A stretch of DNA of 64,000 bases from Spongiibacter marinus (GTDB lineage Bacteria; Pseudomonadota; Gammaproteobacteria; Pseudomonadales; Spongiibacteraceae), in assembly GCF_016906995.1 (NCBI RefSeq), contig NZ_JAFBBD010000003.1, positions 310,001-374,000 of the forward strand, given 5' to 3'. This document shows, piece after piece, positions 19,337 to 28,381 of this stretch. Positions within the stretch are counted from its first letter, which is position 1. Every line of letters begins with the position of its first letter. The notes under the pieces are model-generated. The model ran no database searches, had not been told where the DNA came from, and saw only the letters and a list, made by a program, of their open reading frames with translations. A program made the translations under genes and the position numbers.

Positions 19337-20466
19337 AAAAGCGCTTAGCGAGTGCCGCTTTATTCTGCGTTCTGCCACTGACGGCGACAGCGGAAAGTGA
19401 TATTACTGTTGGCGGCGCGGTGCGCTTCCAATACAGCTTTGAAGACTACGACGACGGCAACCGCCAACGTGTGGGCGACATCGACCTGGACACGGTACGC
19501 ATCAATTTTGATGGCAGTGTCGACAATATCCTGCTTTCCGCCGAGCTGCGCTACTACGAGTATATGGAAGTGGTCCACCACGCCTGGCTCGGCTATCAAA
19601 TAAACCCTGAGTGGCAAGTACAGCTGGGTATTACTCAGCTACCTTTCGGCAACCTTCCCTACAACTCCCACAGTTTTTTCTTCAGCAGTAATTACTATTT
19701 GGGGCTGGAAGATGACTACGACTTCGGCATTAAATTTCTCTACCAAGGCGAGCATCTAGAAAGCCAAATTGCGCTGTTTAAGAATGATGAACAGGGCGGC
19801 ATTGACGGCTACGTTGACAATCGCAGTGACCGCTACTCCTACGACATTGTCGGCAGCCGCCAGCCCGGCCAGGGCATCTATGACGCCCCCAGCGCTTCGG
19901 GTGCACTGGCCGAAACCAACACGCTGGTGTGGCGGGTCGCGAGCGACCTGCTGGATCAGCCTAACGACAGCCTGCAAGTCGGATTCTCTGCCCTGCACGG
20001 CCAGCTCCATGACGACCAGGAGACCTCTGCAGGCGACTACAGCGCCTTCGCTCTGCATATGAATGGCCAGTTCGGAGCGTGGAATCTGCAGCTCACCAGC
20101 GGTCATTATGAATACAACCCGGACGATGGATCGGAGCTTATGGTGGTGGGTGCCTACTCCTTCTTTGATACTATCGCCGCGTCGGCCGACATCCACAGTG
20201 CTAATATCGCCTATCGCTTTGATGCGCCTGTCGACGGCATTGACGCTATCACCGTCTACTTAGACAACAGCGTCGTCAGTGGTAAGTCCGCCGACCTCGA
20301 CGACACGCGCATGCATGTCCTGGGAGCCTCAGTTAGCAAGGGCAGCCTATTCACCTACATCGACTTGATACACGGTGAAAACCAGCCATTTATTGGCAGT
20401 AGCATGGCCGCCAATGCCGGCAACAGCAACACGCGCTTTAACATCAACGTCGGCTTCTATTTTTAG
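19333..20466 (+). CDS. Outer-membrane porin coupled to the BCCT carrier
   Basis: 377 residues with a signal peptide (ASAALFCVLPLTATA). A series of amphipathic beta strands with aromatic girdles follows, and the terminal residue is Phe (INVGFYF), as needed for BAM-dependent insertion. It starts with ATG at 19333 overlapping the transporter's TGA, so translation is coupled. It probably forms the outer-membrane pore for the same solute, giving a two-membrane uptake route. The exact porin family was not recognised. A strong hairpin terminator follows. Confidence 0.75.
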   Translation: MKKRLASAALFCVLPLTATAESDITVGGAVRFQYSFEDYDDGNRQRVGDIDLDTVRINFDGSVDNILLSAELRYYEYMEVVHHAWLGYQINPEWQVQLGITQLPFGNLPYNSHSFFFSSNYYLGLEDDYDFGIKFLYQGEHLESQIALFKNDEQGGIDGYVDNRSDRYSYDIVGSRQPGQGIYDAPSASGALAETNTLVWRVASDLLDQPNDSLQVGFSALHGQLHDDQETSAGDYSAFALHMNGQFGAWNLQLTSGHYEYNPDDGSELMVVGAYSFFDTIAASADIHSANIAYRFDAPVDGIDAITVYLDNSVVSGKSADLDDTRMHVLGASVSKGSLFTYIDLIHGENQPFIGSSMAANAGNSNTRFNINVGFYF

Positions 20467-20512
20467 CCGCCACGCGAACAGCTGACCAACACAAAAAAGC
20501 TGCCCGAAATAA

Positions 20513-20546
20513 AAAAGCCCCGCGGTGACATCACCGCGGGGCTTTT
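20513..20546. terminator. Bidirectional terminator between convergent genes
   Basis: A 16-bp perfect stem (AAAAGCCCCGCGGTGA with its complement) around CA lies between the porin and sat stops. It has A-run and T-run flanks, so it can end transcription from both sides. Confidence 0.9.
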
Positions 20547-20565
20547 ATTTTGTAAAGGCGTCTAA

Positions 20566-21756
20566 TTAACCTTCGATCTGATAGTAGTCCATCAGAATCT
20601 GAGCCACTTCAGGGCGTGAAAACTCTGGTGGTGGCGCAATGCCATTACCCAGCATTTCACGAACCTTAGTGCCGGACAGCAATACGAAGTCCTCTTTATT
20701 GTGATCCGGCGCATCGCGCATCATCACTACTTTATTCAACTTCTTCGAGTAAGCTGTGTGGTCGGCGCGGTAGATATCAATTTCCAGCGCCCCTTCAGGT
20801 ACTTTCTCATCGAAAATTGTCTGCGCATCGAAACCACCGTAGTAGTCACCCACACCGGCGTGGTCGCGACCAACAATCAAGTGCGTACAGCCACAGTTCT
20901 GGCGGAACACCGCATGCAATACCGCCTCGCGTGGGCCAGCGTAGAGCATGTCGAAACCGTAGCCGGTAATCATTACCGTGTTCTTGGGGAAGTAAACTTC
21001 AACCATTTTGCGGATCGCCGCATCACGCACGTGAGCGGGGATATCTCCGGCCTTCAATTTACCGAGCAGCATGTGAATAAGGATGCCATCGGTACCCAGG
21101 TCTTCCATCGCCATGCGGCACAGCTCTTCGTGCGCGCGGTGCATTGGGTTACGCGTTTGGAAAGCAACCACTTTTTCCCAGCCACGCTCTGAAATCTCGT
21201 TACGAATTTCAACTGCCGTGCGGAAAGTATCCGGGAAGTCAGCCTGGAAGTAGCTGAAGTTAAGCACTTGGATCGGGCCTGACAGCAAGGTATTGCCCAA
21301 AGACTTGAAGGTCTTCACACCGGGGTGCTCAGCATCCAAGGTGCCAAAGATGTTCTCAGCCATGAAGTCGATCTGCTCGTCGCTAACCGACTCAACAGCG
21401 TCTACATCCATAATCGCCAATACGGGATTGCCCTCAACATTGGGGTCGCGCAGCGCGATTCGGCTTCCCGCTTCAATGCCTTGCGCATCTTGCACCAGGT
21501 TAACAACGGGCACGGGCCAAAACAGGCCTTCTGCGGTGTGAAGCTTCTCAGCCACACTTAGAGAGTCTGCCAGGTTCATGTAGCCAGTCAGCGGGGTGAA
21601 GTACCCGGCACCCAGCATCACCGCGTTAGCCGCAGCGGCAGAGCTTACAATAATAGAAGGCAGGGTTTCCGCCTCGGCATTGAGTGCGTGGTGTTTCTCG
21701 GTGTCGTAAACAAACAGCGGCTTAAGTTCATCAGCGCCATGGGGCTTAATCATCAT
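20566..21756 (-). CDS. sat: ATP sulfurylase (sulfate adenylyltransferase, Sat type)
   Basis: 396 residues, homomeric Sat type instead of CysDN. The catalytic QTRNPMHRAHE (RNPxHxxH) and GRDHAGVGDYYG motifs are intact, with an N-terminal PUA-like domain. The enzyme makes adenosine 5'-phosphosulfate from ATP and sulfate. It lies directly downstream of cysC on the same strand (53-base gap), so the pair makes PAPS for assimilation and for sulfotransferases. A sulfotransferase gene lies 1.7 kb away. Confidence 0.95.
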   Translation of the reverse strand: MMIKPHGADELKPLFVYDTEKHHALNAEAETLPSIIVSSAAAANAVMLGAGYFTPLTGYMNLADSLSVAEKLHTAEGLFWPVPVVNLVQDAQGIEAGSRIALRDPNVEGNPVLAIMDVDAVESVSDEQIDFMAENIFGTLDAEHPGVKTFKSLGNTLLSGPIQVLNFSYFQADFPDTFRTAVEIRNEISERGWEKVVAFQTRNPMHRAHEELCRMAMEDLGTDGILIHMLLGKLKAGDIPAHVRDAAIRKMVEVYFPKNTVMITGYGFDMLYAGPREAVLHAVFRQNCGCTHLIVGRDHAGVGDYYGGFDAQTIFDEKVPEGALEIDIYRADHTAYSKKLNKVVMMRDAPDHNKEDFVLLSGTKVREMLGNGIAPPPEFSRPEVAQILMDYYQIEG

Positions 21757-21809
21757 AAAACTCCGTAATTTGGTGGTGTCTTCTCGTTCAGTTGCTGATC
21801 AAATTGGGC

Positions 21810-22421
21810 TTAAATAATGCCGCGCTCTTTCAGCATATTCAGCAGAACCTCTACTTCTTCGTCCAGGCTCAGCTCGTGGCTATTGAGAACCAGTTCTGGG
21901 CTTTCCGGTGCCTCGTAGGGGTCATCAATACCAGTGAAGTTTTTGATCTCACCTGCACGGGCTTTCTTATACAGGCCTTTGGGGTCGCGCTCTTCAGCCA
22001 CTTCCAACGGCACGTTCACGTATACCTCGATGAACGCCATATCGCTCTCGTCATGCAGCGCGCGCACCGCATCGCGATCTTCGCGGTAAGGGCTGACAAA
22101 ACTGCTCAGTACGATTACGCCTGTGTCGACAAATAATTTCGACACTTCACCAATGCGGCGAATATTTTCTGCGCGATCTTCTGCACTAAAGCCCAGGTTC
22201 TTGTTAATACCCATGCGGATATTGTCGCCATCCAGGCGATAGCAAAGGTGACCCTGCTGCATCAGCGCTTTTTCCAACGCCACGGCAACAGTACTCTTGC
22301 CGCTGCCAGACAAGCCGGTGAACCACAGCGTGGCACCTTTTTGCTTCAACAGTGCATTGCGGTCTTCACGGCTAACTTCGCCGTCGTGCCAGTGAACATT
22401 CGTAGCCTTCACTTCGGTCAT
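21810..22421 (-). CDS. cysC: Adenylyl-sulfate kinase
   Basis: 203 residues from ATG 22421 (MTEVKATNVHWHDG). Walker A is GLSGSGKST. DGDNIRMGINKNLGFSAEDRAENIRR carries the APS-binding residues, followed by FVSPYREDRD and DPKGLYKKARAGEIKNFTGIDDPYE of the lid. It phosphorylates APS to PAPS. It is the first gene of the cysC-sat unit, read divergently from a LysR-type gene that is likely to control it. Confidence 0.96.
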   Translation of the reverse strand: MTEVKATNVHWHDGEVSREDRNALLKQKGATLWFTGLSGSGKSTVAVALEKALMQQGHLCYRLDGDNIRMGINKNLGFSAEDRAENIRRIGEVSKLFVDTGVIVLSSFVSPYREDRDAVRALHDESDMAFIEVYVNVPLEVAEERDPKGLYKKARAGEIKNFTGIDDPYEAPESPELVLNSHELSLDEEVEVLLNMLKERGII

Positions 22422-22539
22422 GGTGATCTCCACACTTGAGATAGCGTCAAAAGTAGACCAGCCGAACCGGCCAGTCAGAATTGGCGGCAATGATACGACT
22501 GCCCCACCAACAAGTAAAACGGCTTATTGCTATACTCAG

Positions 22540-22556
22540 TATCGATTTTATCGATA
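22540..22556. promoter_or_regulatory. LysR-type binding site
   Basis: TATCGATTTTATCGATA is a perfect inverted repeat (7-base arms, TTT centre) containing the T-N11-A of LysR-type sites. It lies 33 bases before the LysR-type ATG and about 120 bases before cysC, so it probably serves autoregulation and control of the divergent gene. Confidence 0.65.
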
Positions 22557-22589
22557 GCGGGATTAGCGCGAACACGCTACGCTTAGCCT

Positions 22590-23471
22590 ATGAACTACAG
22601 TCTGCGCCAACTCAGTATCTTCCTCGCCGTCGCCCGCCATGAAAACGTATCCAAGGCCGCGGCTGAGCTTAGCCTGTCTCAATCTGCGGCCAGCGCAGCG
22701 CTGCAAGCCTTAGAGCGAAACTACGGCGTGTCGCTGTTTGAGCGCCAGGGCAACAAACTGTCGTTAAACCCGGTCGGCCACAGCCTGCGCAAAGAGGCGG
22801 AAACACTGTACGCGCACGCACAGCAGTTTGAGCAACTGCTGCAACGCCACGGCGAGTTCGGGCACTTGAAGGTCGGCGCCAGCTTTACCATTGGCAACCA
22901 TCTGGTGGTGCGCTATCTCGCCGACTACCTGAGCCACTACCCCGATGCAGATGTAGAACTCGACACGGCCAATACCCCCGAAATCGTTCAGAAGGTTCTC
23001 AATTACGAGGTCGACGTTGGCATGATCGAACGGGAGGTTCAGCACAGAGAGCTGGAGTTGATCCCGTGGATGGAGGATGAGCTGATCGTTTTCTGCAGCG
23101 CCGCGCATCCCCTTGCCAAGCAGCAAAGCCTTAGCAACAAGGACATAAAAAGTGCTAGGTGGATTTTGCGCGAACCGGATTCAGGCGCGCGACACACCTT
23201 CGACAGAGCACTGGCAGGGCTGCTGCCGGAAATTAATATTTACCGGGAATTTCGCCACAACGAGGCGATAAAAAGCGCCGTGGAGTCGGGCCTGGGTATT
23301 GGCTGCCTATCACAGGTGGTACTGCAAAATGACTTTCGTAACGGCACCCTGGTGCCACTTAAATTGGCGCGTCGGGATATGCGCCGCCGCTTTTACTTCG
23401 CCCTGCCGAAAAAGCGGCACGAAAAAGCGGCAGTGAACTACTGGATAGAACTCTGCCGCCGCCAACGCTAG
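22590..23471 (+). CDS. LysR-type regulator, YeiE-like
   Basis: 293 residues. The N-terminal winged HTH is typical (RQLSIFLAVARHENVSKAAAELSLSQSAASAALQALE). The effector domain reads like YeiE (FGHLKVGASFTIGNHLVV, VDVGMIEREVQH, RWILREPDSGARHTFD). YeiE of enteric bacteria responds to sulfite, which fits its divergent position from cysC-sat. The pairing suggests a sulfur-responsive regulator of PAPS synthesis. The assignment to YeiE is by eye. Confidence 0.8.
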   Translation: MNYSLRQLSIFLAVARHENVSKAAAELSLSQSAASAALQALERNYGVSLFERQGNKLSLNPVGHSLRKEAETLYAHAQQFEQLLQRHGEFGHLKVGASFTIGNHLVVRYLADYLSHYPDADVELDTANTPEIVQKVLNYEVDVGMIEREVQHRELELIPWMEDELIVFCSAAHPLAKQQSLSNKDIKSARWILREPDSGARHTFDRALAGLLPEINIYREFRHNEAIKSAVESGLGIGCLSQVVLQNDFRNGTLVPLKLARRDMRRRFYFALPKKRHEKAAVNYWIELCRRQR

Positions 23472-23479
23472 TCGCCGCG

Positions 23480-24655
23480 TTAAAGGTATTTGGCACGGTA
23501 GTCGGCAAACATCTCTTTCAACTGCGACTCGGTAAAACCGAATTGCGCTAGCGTGTACTCATGGGCGGGACGTGCGTCGCGTTTATTGTCCTCACGGTAA
23601 CGCTCCATAGCGTCGCGTGCCTCATCGGTGAATGCCATTCCAATAAATTGATACACCGACTCCATGCTCTTCAGCGGGTCGCTAATCGTGTCTTTGTACC
23701 ACACGTCAAGAAAAGCGTCGGGATATTGCTCCCGTGTTGCCATGGTGTGCAGCGTACCCCGGGCGTATTTTTTTGCCCATTGTTCGCCTACCACCGTTGG
23801 GTCCACATCGTCGCTGCCCATAATCCACAGGTTGTAGTTCATACTGGCTGCCGACGGAATGGTTTGCAGCGGGTCGCGGTGGGTCTGCACGATTTTGGCG
23901 TCGGGAAAAACCTTCAACAAGACGGCGATATGGTGCAAGTGGTGAGGCGTTTTCAGCAACCAGCGTTCAGCCTGCTGGCCATTGCGTTTTTTCTGCCACT
24001 GCAAAAACTGCAGCATGCGCTTCAAATACTCATAGGCTGGGGTATTGTCGTGGCTGTCGTTCCACTCCCCGTAACTGGGAACATTGCAAAACGCGTCGGG
24101 GATCGTGCTGTAAAAGCTGTGCTCCAGCAGCAAAATATCCTCATCGGCACCCACCGGATCCATAGGGTGAATGGCCGCGATCTCTGGGTTAGCCTCCAGC
24201 ATCGCCGCAATCTCCTGCTCTGCCGAAGTAATCCTTGGGTCCTTGCCGCTAAAATCCCAATCCAGCGCTGGCGCGGGGTTACGCACTTCATACCAAAGTG
24301 GCGCATAAAAGCGCTGGTCACTGGCCAAAATGCGATGGGTGTATGTCGATCCCGTGCGCTGCAAACCGATAATCACCACCGGTGATAGCACTTTCTCGTC
24401 GAGAATTTCCGGGTGCTTGCTAATCCAGGCTTCCATTCTCAGACGGTTAATCAAAATATTCAGAATGCGTTGATACTGCCCGAAGCGGCCGGCAGCATTG
24501 AGCTTGGCTTCTTCGTTTAACGCCTTTACCAACACCGCCATTGGCTCGCGAAATGACTCGTCGCCAAAATCGCGTAAACCGCCCGTTGCCTCGGTGGCTG
24601 CTTGTAAAAGCGAATCAACACTGAGATCCACCTGCGGAATTGCCTGCTCTGTCAT
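23480..24655 (-). CDS. PAPS-dependent sulfotransferase family protein
   Basis: 391 residues. The 5'-phosphosulfate loop is GLQRTGSTYTHRIL, and the 3'-phosphate site is in VQTHRDPLQTIPSAASMN, as in the sulfotransferase fold. KTPHHLHHIAVLLKVFPDAKIV joins the two. It would move sulfate from PAPS onto a hydroxyl of an unknown small molecule, or act as a homologue with changed chemistry. It is near cysC-sat, which makes the donor, and 28 bases before a DUF1214 gene end, so the two form an operon (DUF1214 first). Confidence 0.85.
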   Translation of the reverse strand: MTEQAIPQVDLSVDSLLQAATEATGGLRDFGDESFREPMAVLVKALNEEAKLNAAGRFGQYQRILNILINRLRMEAWISKHPEILDEKVLSPVVIIGLQRTGSTYTHRILASDQRFYAPLWYEVRNPAPALDWDFSGKDPRITSAEQEIAAMLEANPEIAAIHPMDPVGADEDILLLEHSFYSTIPDAFCNVPSYGEWNDSHDNTPAYEYLKRMLQFLQWQKKRNGQQAERWLLKTPHHLHHIAVLLKVFPDAKIVQTHRDPLQTIPSAASMNYNLWIMGSDDVDPTVVGEQWAKKYARGTLHTMATREQYPDAFLDVWYKDTISDPLKSMESVYQFIGMAFTDEARDAMERYREDNKRDARPAHEYTLAQFGFTESQLKEMFADYRAKYL

Positions 24656-24683
24656 GGTGCTTTCCTTACTCGTTTCGCGATTG

Positions 24684-25820
24684 TTATTGTAGTGTGTCGA
24701 TTTTTACCACGCTGCAGCGCGGGTCAGTGATGTGTGCGGCACCAATCCAGCGAAAGGCCATGGTGCCCTCTCGGTGTCCCGTGGTATCTAACCAATTCGC
24801 GCAGCCCGGATCGCGAGCCGCGACGACTATGCGCACGCTGCCATCGTCGCGATACTGCGCGGTATGTTTATTCACATGGATATCGACGTAGCGGTATTCC
24901 AGCGACTCCATCCAGTAATTGTTGAGCTGGAAATTCCAATTGTCGCAATCGGGAATATCGTCGACTTCGATCACTAGCGCTTCATCGTCTGCCAGACAGA
25001 AATAGCCGTGGTAGTAATAGATATTGGGGTCGCCACCCAGTTTTTGGCAGTAGGCTTGGTCGGCGGCAGGAAGGCTATTGGGCTGCGCTTTAAAGCCCTC
25101 GGCCCAGTCGGCGAACAGGGTGGCGGTGCCCTTGACAAAGGCCGCCGTGCTGCGCAGTTTTTGAGCGAACTCTGCAGCGTTCAGGGGCGCTGGCTTAGCG
25201 CCGTCGCGGTTGAGGCGCTCAATAATCAGATCAGCCGCGACTTCGGTTTTCCGGTCAAGAAACGTCTGGCGCACTAGCACCGCCACGGTGTCCCCGGTGA
25301 TCGCCAACCAATTCCCGGGGTGAGGTTTACGGGACAGAATAATGTCGATGCTGCCATCGTCATTCACTTCCAAACCGCCATGGGTATCCAGCGCCGCGAC
25401 CGAGCGCATATTGCCGTCTTCTTCCTCATAGCCGCCAGCAATCGCGATGAAGCCCAGATACGCGACACTGCCGCGGCTTCCGCGAATTCGATAGTCGTGA
25501 GCGCCATTGATCTCAGCACGTTGATAGTAGTTATCCGGGTTGTCCGCACCAATTTTGGCGGTTTCGTGCGAGGGGCGATAAAAGTCGGGGAAGTCCGGAT
25601 CACTGCACTCGACAAACATATCCAGTGCAATGCGCGTTAAGCGCGTGAGGTAGCGCCATCCTTCGGCACGGTGCAGGGCATCTTGCGGGGCTTCAGGGCG
25701 CAAAATTTGCTGGCCAGCGTCTTTGAGTTGATCGCAGAACTCCGCCCAAAGCTCTCCGCTCATTACCGCATCCATCTCAGCGTTTACCGGGCTACCATTC
25801 GCCTTAGCATTATCAGTCAT
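24684..25820 (-). CDS. DUF1214 domain protein
   Basis: 378 residues, no signal peptide. The C-terminal half carries DUF1214-type signatures (DDEALVIEVDDIPDCDNWNFQLNNYWMESLEYR, then RIVVAARDPGCANWLDTTGHREGTMAFRW). Function is unknown. It is the upstream gene of a two-gene unit with the sulfotransferase; genes of these two families also occur together elsewhere in my recollection. It may process or bind the acceptor compound; this is inference. Confidence 0.72.
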   Translation of the reverse strand: MTDNAKANGSPVNAEMDAVMSGELWAEFCDQLKDAGQQILRPEAPQDALHRAEGWRYLTRLTRIALDMFVECSDPDFPDFYRPSHETAKIGADNPDNYYQRAEINGAHDYRIRGSRGSVAYLGFIAIAGGYEEEDGNMRSVAALDTHGGLEVNDDGSIDIILSRKPHPGNWLAITGDTVAVLVRQTFLDRKTEVAADLIIERLNRDGAKPAPLNAAEFAQKLRSTAAFVKGTATLFADWAEGFKAQPNSLPAADQAYCQKLGGDPNIYYYHGYFCLADDEALVIEVDDIPDCDNWNFQLNNYWMESLEYRYVDIHVNKHTAQYRDDGSVRIVVAARDPGCANWLDTTGHREGTMAFRWIGAAHITDPRCSVVKIDTLQ

Positions 25821-25894
25821 CGTGCTCTCCCATTATTATGGCAGGCACTATGGCGTTAAATGGCAACGGTAGGCATCACCCAGAGGGATGAAAA

Positions 25895-26578
25895 TCAGCC
25901 TTCACGAATGCGCTTATACCACTGTGCAGGCTCGGCGATTTCACCATCTTGCTCGCGCAACGCCGGGTAGTCCAAGCCATTCTCACGACAAAAGTCGCGC
26001 ACTTGCGGATGAGCCCATTCAAACAGGGTTTGCCGGTAGGTCTGTTCATCCAGTCGGGGTCGATCGTACAAACCCTGCTGGTCGCGCTGATACTGCGCCT
26101 CCGAAAGGATAATGCCCGCCGCCACCGACACATTGTACGACTGCACCATGCCCATCATCGGAATCGTGATGTGCGCATCAGCCAGGGCGCACGCTTCAGC
26201 GCTTACGCCCCGCTTTTCCGCCCCCAGTAATATCGCCGTGGGCCGGGTGTAGTCGGGTTGGCGGTAATCCACCGAGTCTGCGTCAAGATGGGCGGCAAGA
26301 ACCTGATAACCATCGCCCTGAAGCCCCGTAATCAACGCCGCAATATCGCGGTGGCGGCGCACCGCTACCCAGCTGTGGCTGCCCATCGCCGTGCCGCGGA
26401 AAGCCTTGTAGTCCTTATCGTCGATTACTGCGTGCATCTCCGCGATGCCCGCCGCATCGGCGGTGCGTACTATCGCTGATAAATTACGCCCTTTGTGGAC
26501 ATTGTCGGTGATGACCGTCAAATCAGGCTGGCGACGATCCAGCACGGCTCTGAGCCGTTGGTAGCGTTCCGGGGTCAT
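25895..26578 (-). CDS. trmH: tRNA (guanosine-2'-O-)-methyltransferase TrmH
   Basis: 227 residues. The SPOUT motifs are all visible: NVHKGRNLSAIVRTADA (motif 1), AILLGAEKRGVS (motif 2), IPMMGMVQSYNVSVAAGIIL (motif 3, the knot that binds SAM). The basic N-terminal MTPERYQRLRAVLDRRQ extension and the C-terminal extension are typical of TrmH, which methylates G18 in the D-loop of tRNA. Confidence 0.93.
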   Translation of the reverse strand: MTPERYQRLRAVLDRRQPDLTVITDNVHKGRNLSAIVRTADAAGIAEMHAVIDDKDYKAFRGTAMGSHSWVAVRRHRDIAALITGLQGDGYQVLAAHLDADSVDYRQPDYTRPTAILLGAEKRGVSAEACALADAHITIPMMGMVQSYNVSVAAGIILSEAQYQRDQQGLYDRPRLDEQTYRQTLFEWAHPQVRDFCRENGLDYPALREQDGEIAEPAQWYKRIREG

Positions 26579-26603
26579 GGTAGATACACGTCAAAAGCCG
26601 CCA

Positions 26604-27029
26604 TTATACCTGCATATCAATCACGGCCATGGTCAACCGTGAGATACAGATATCACGCTGTTGCTCGTCGCAGATGCGAATATCCCAAACGTGGGTGGTG
26701 CGGCCAATATGAATGGGCTTGGCAACCGCCGTTACGCGGCCGCTTACCACTTTACGCAGATGGTTGGCATTGATATCCAAACCGACACAGGCCTTACCGG
26801 GTTCTGCAGCCATCATCGCGGCCATACTCCCCACTGTTTCGGCTAGTACCACGGACGCCCCGCCGTGAAGAATACCCATTGGCTGGTGGGTTCTGTGGTC
26901 CACCGGCATGCTGGCTGTCAACGAGTCTTCTGCAATCGCCTCAATGCGAATATCCAACACCTCGGCAATGGTGTTTTTCATCATCTCATTGGCTTTTTCA
27001 ACATCACTATTTTGCTTCCACAAGGTCAC
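26604..27029 (-). CDS. PaaI/MenI-type hotdog thioesterase
   Basis: 141 residues from GTG 27029, chosen because AAAGGAG lies six bases upstream; a longer reading to 27131 runs into the divergent promoter. HQPMGILHGGASVVLAETVGS is the hotdog catalytic region (Gly-rich turn and general-base Glu), as in aryl- or acyl-CoA thioesterases of the PaaI/EntH group. It would hydrolyse a CoA thioester. It is divergent from an acyl-CoA dehydrogenase gene. Confidence 0.85.
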   Translation of the reverse strand: MTLWKQNSDVEKANEMMKNTIAEVLDIRIEAIAEDSLTASMPVDHRTHQPMGILHGGASVVLAETVGSMAAMMAAEPGKACVGLDINANHLRKVVSGRVTAVAKPIHIGRTTHVWDIRICDEQQRDICISRLTMAVIDMQV

Positions 27030-27155
27030 GTTTTTCTCCTTTTGTACTACATCCAAGCCCTTTTCCTGCGCGTATGCGGAGCTAGTGGCTTTTAAAGTTT
27101 TCCCTGTTAACATGTAGGAAAATAAGGTCAAAATCTATCACAAAGGAGGTCAGCC

Positions 27156-28304
27156 ATGAGCGGCATGCCACGATATATTTACGAAGAAGAACATGAAATG
27201 TTCCGCAACTCGGTGCGTAAATTCTTAGAAACCGAGGCAGCGCCCTACCACGCCCAATGGGAAAAAGATGGCCATGTCGACCGTCAGTTGTGGATTAAAG
27301 CCGGCGAGCAAGGCTTCCTTAGCCCCACCGTGGCAGAGGAATACGGCGGCGTCGGCGCAGATTTCCGCTACAACGCCATTGTCGACGAAGAAGTGGGCCG
27401 CAGTGGCCTGACCGGTATTGGCTGGGGCTTGCACTCTGATATCGCCGTTCCCTACATCATCAGCTACGGCAACGAGGCACAGAAAGAGAAGTATCTGCCC
27501 AAATGCGTGAGCGGCGAAATCATTACCGCCATCGCCATGACAGAGCCCGGTGCCGGCTCCGACCTGCAGGGCATTAAAACCACTGCCGTAAAAGATGGTG
27601 ACGACTACATTATCAACGGCTCCAAAACCTTCATTACTAACGGGCAGCTCTCTGACCTGGTGATTGTGGTTGCCAAAACCGACCCCAGCGCCGGCGCCAA
27701 GGGCGTTAGCTTGTTTTTGGTGGAGTCGGGAACACCCGGGTTTAGCAAAGGTGCAAACCTAGAGAAGGTAGGCATGAAGGCTCAGGACACCTCCGAGCTG
27801 TTCTTCCAGGATGTGCGCGTCTCCAAAGACCAGCTCCTTGGCGAAGAAGGCATGGGCTTTGTGTACCTCATGCAGGACCTGCCGCAGGAACGCTTGAGCG
27901 TTGCCATTAACGCCGTTGCCAATGCTAAGTCGGTGTTGGAACAAACTGTCGAGTACGTAAAAGAGCGCAAAGCTTTCGGCAAGAGTATCGCCACCTTCCA
28001 GAACACCCAGTTCAAGCTGGCGGAAATGGATACCGACATTACGGTGGCCGAAGCCTATATGGATCGCTGCCTGGAGCTTCATATCAACAAGCAGTTCGAC
28101 TCTGTCGCTGCCGCGAAATGCAAGCTGATGGCCACTGACCTGCAATGCAAGGTCATTGATGAGTGCCTGCAATTGCACGGCGGTTACGGCTTCATGTGGG
28201 AGTACCCAGTGGCGCGTGCATTTGCTGATTCGCGCGTGCAGCGCATCTATGCGGGCACCAACGAGATTATGAAGCTCATCATCGGTCGCGAGCTCGTTAA
28301 ATGA
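27156..28304 (+). CDS. Acyl-CoA dehydrogenase
   Basis: 382 residues with a strong AAAGGAGG site. AMTEPGAGSDLQGIKT (FAD/substrate loop) and IYAGTNEIMK are family signatures. The residue after IY is Ala, not Glu, so the catalytic base is probably the Glu in helix G (DLPQERLS), as in isovaleryl- or long-chain acyl-CoA dehydrogenases. It oxidises an acyl-CoA at C2-C3, passing electrons to ETF. A hairpin terminator lies just after the stop. Confidence 0.92.
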   Translation: MSGMPRYIYEEEHEMFRNSVRKFLETEAAPYHAQWEKDGHVDRQLWIKAGEQGFLSPTVAEEYGGVGADFRYNAIVDEEVGRSGLTGIGWGLHSDIAVPYIISYGNEAQKEKYLPKCVSGEIITAIAMTEPGAGSDLQGIKTTAVKDGDDYIINGSKTFITNGQLSDLVIVVAKTDPSAGAKGVSLFLVESGTPGFSKGANLEKVGMKAQDTSELFFQDVRVSKDQLLGEEGMGFVYLMQDLPQERLSVAINAVANAKSVLEQTVEYVKERKAFGKSIATFQNTQFKLAEMDTDITVAEAYMDRCLELHINKQFDSVAAAKCKLMATDLQCKVIDECLQLHGGYGFMWEYPVARAFADSRVQRIYAGTNEIMKLIIGRELVK

Positions 28305-28309
28305 CAGCC

Positions 28310-28348
28310 TACCGCTCGGGGCTGCACCAGTGGCCCCGAGCGGTATTT
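28310..28348 (+). terminator. Terminator after acyl-CoA dehydrogenase
   Basis: TACCGCTCGGGGC (28310-28322) pairs perfectly with GCCCCGAGCGGTA (28333-28345), followed by TTT. It sits right after the stop and shows that the following PhzF-like gene does not start at the overlapping ATG 28301. Confidence 0.8.
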
Positions 28349-28381
28349 GCCCTTCGCGATAAGATAACCCACACTTTGACG

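Noticed and set aside
23561-24385. 274-residue plus-strand frame within the sulfotransferase gene
   Set aside because: Antisense shadow; the sulfotransferase on the other strand has both PAPS-binding motifs.
28301-28381. PhzF start at ATG 28301 overlapping the dehydrogenase stop
   Set aside because: The extra 27 residues are encoded by a perfect terminator hairpin and match no family sequence.
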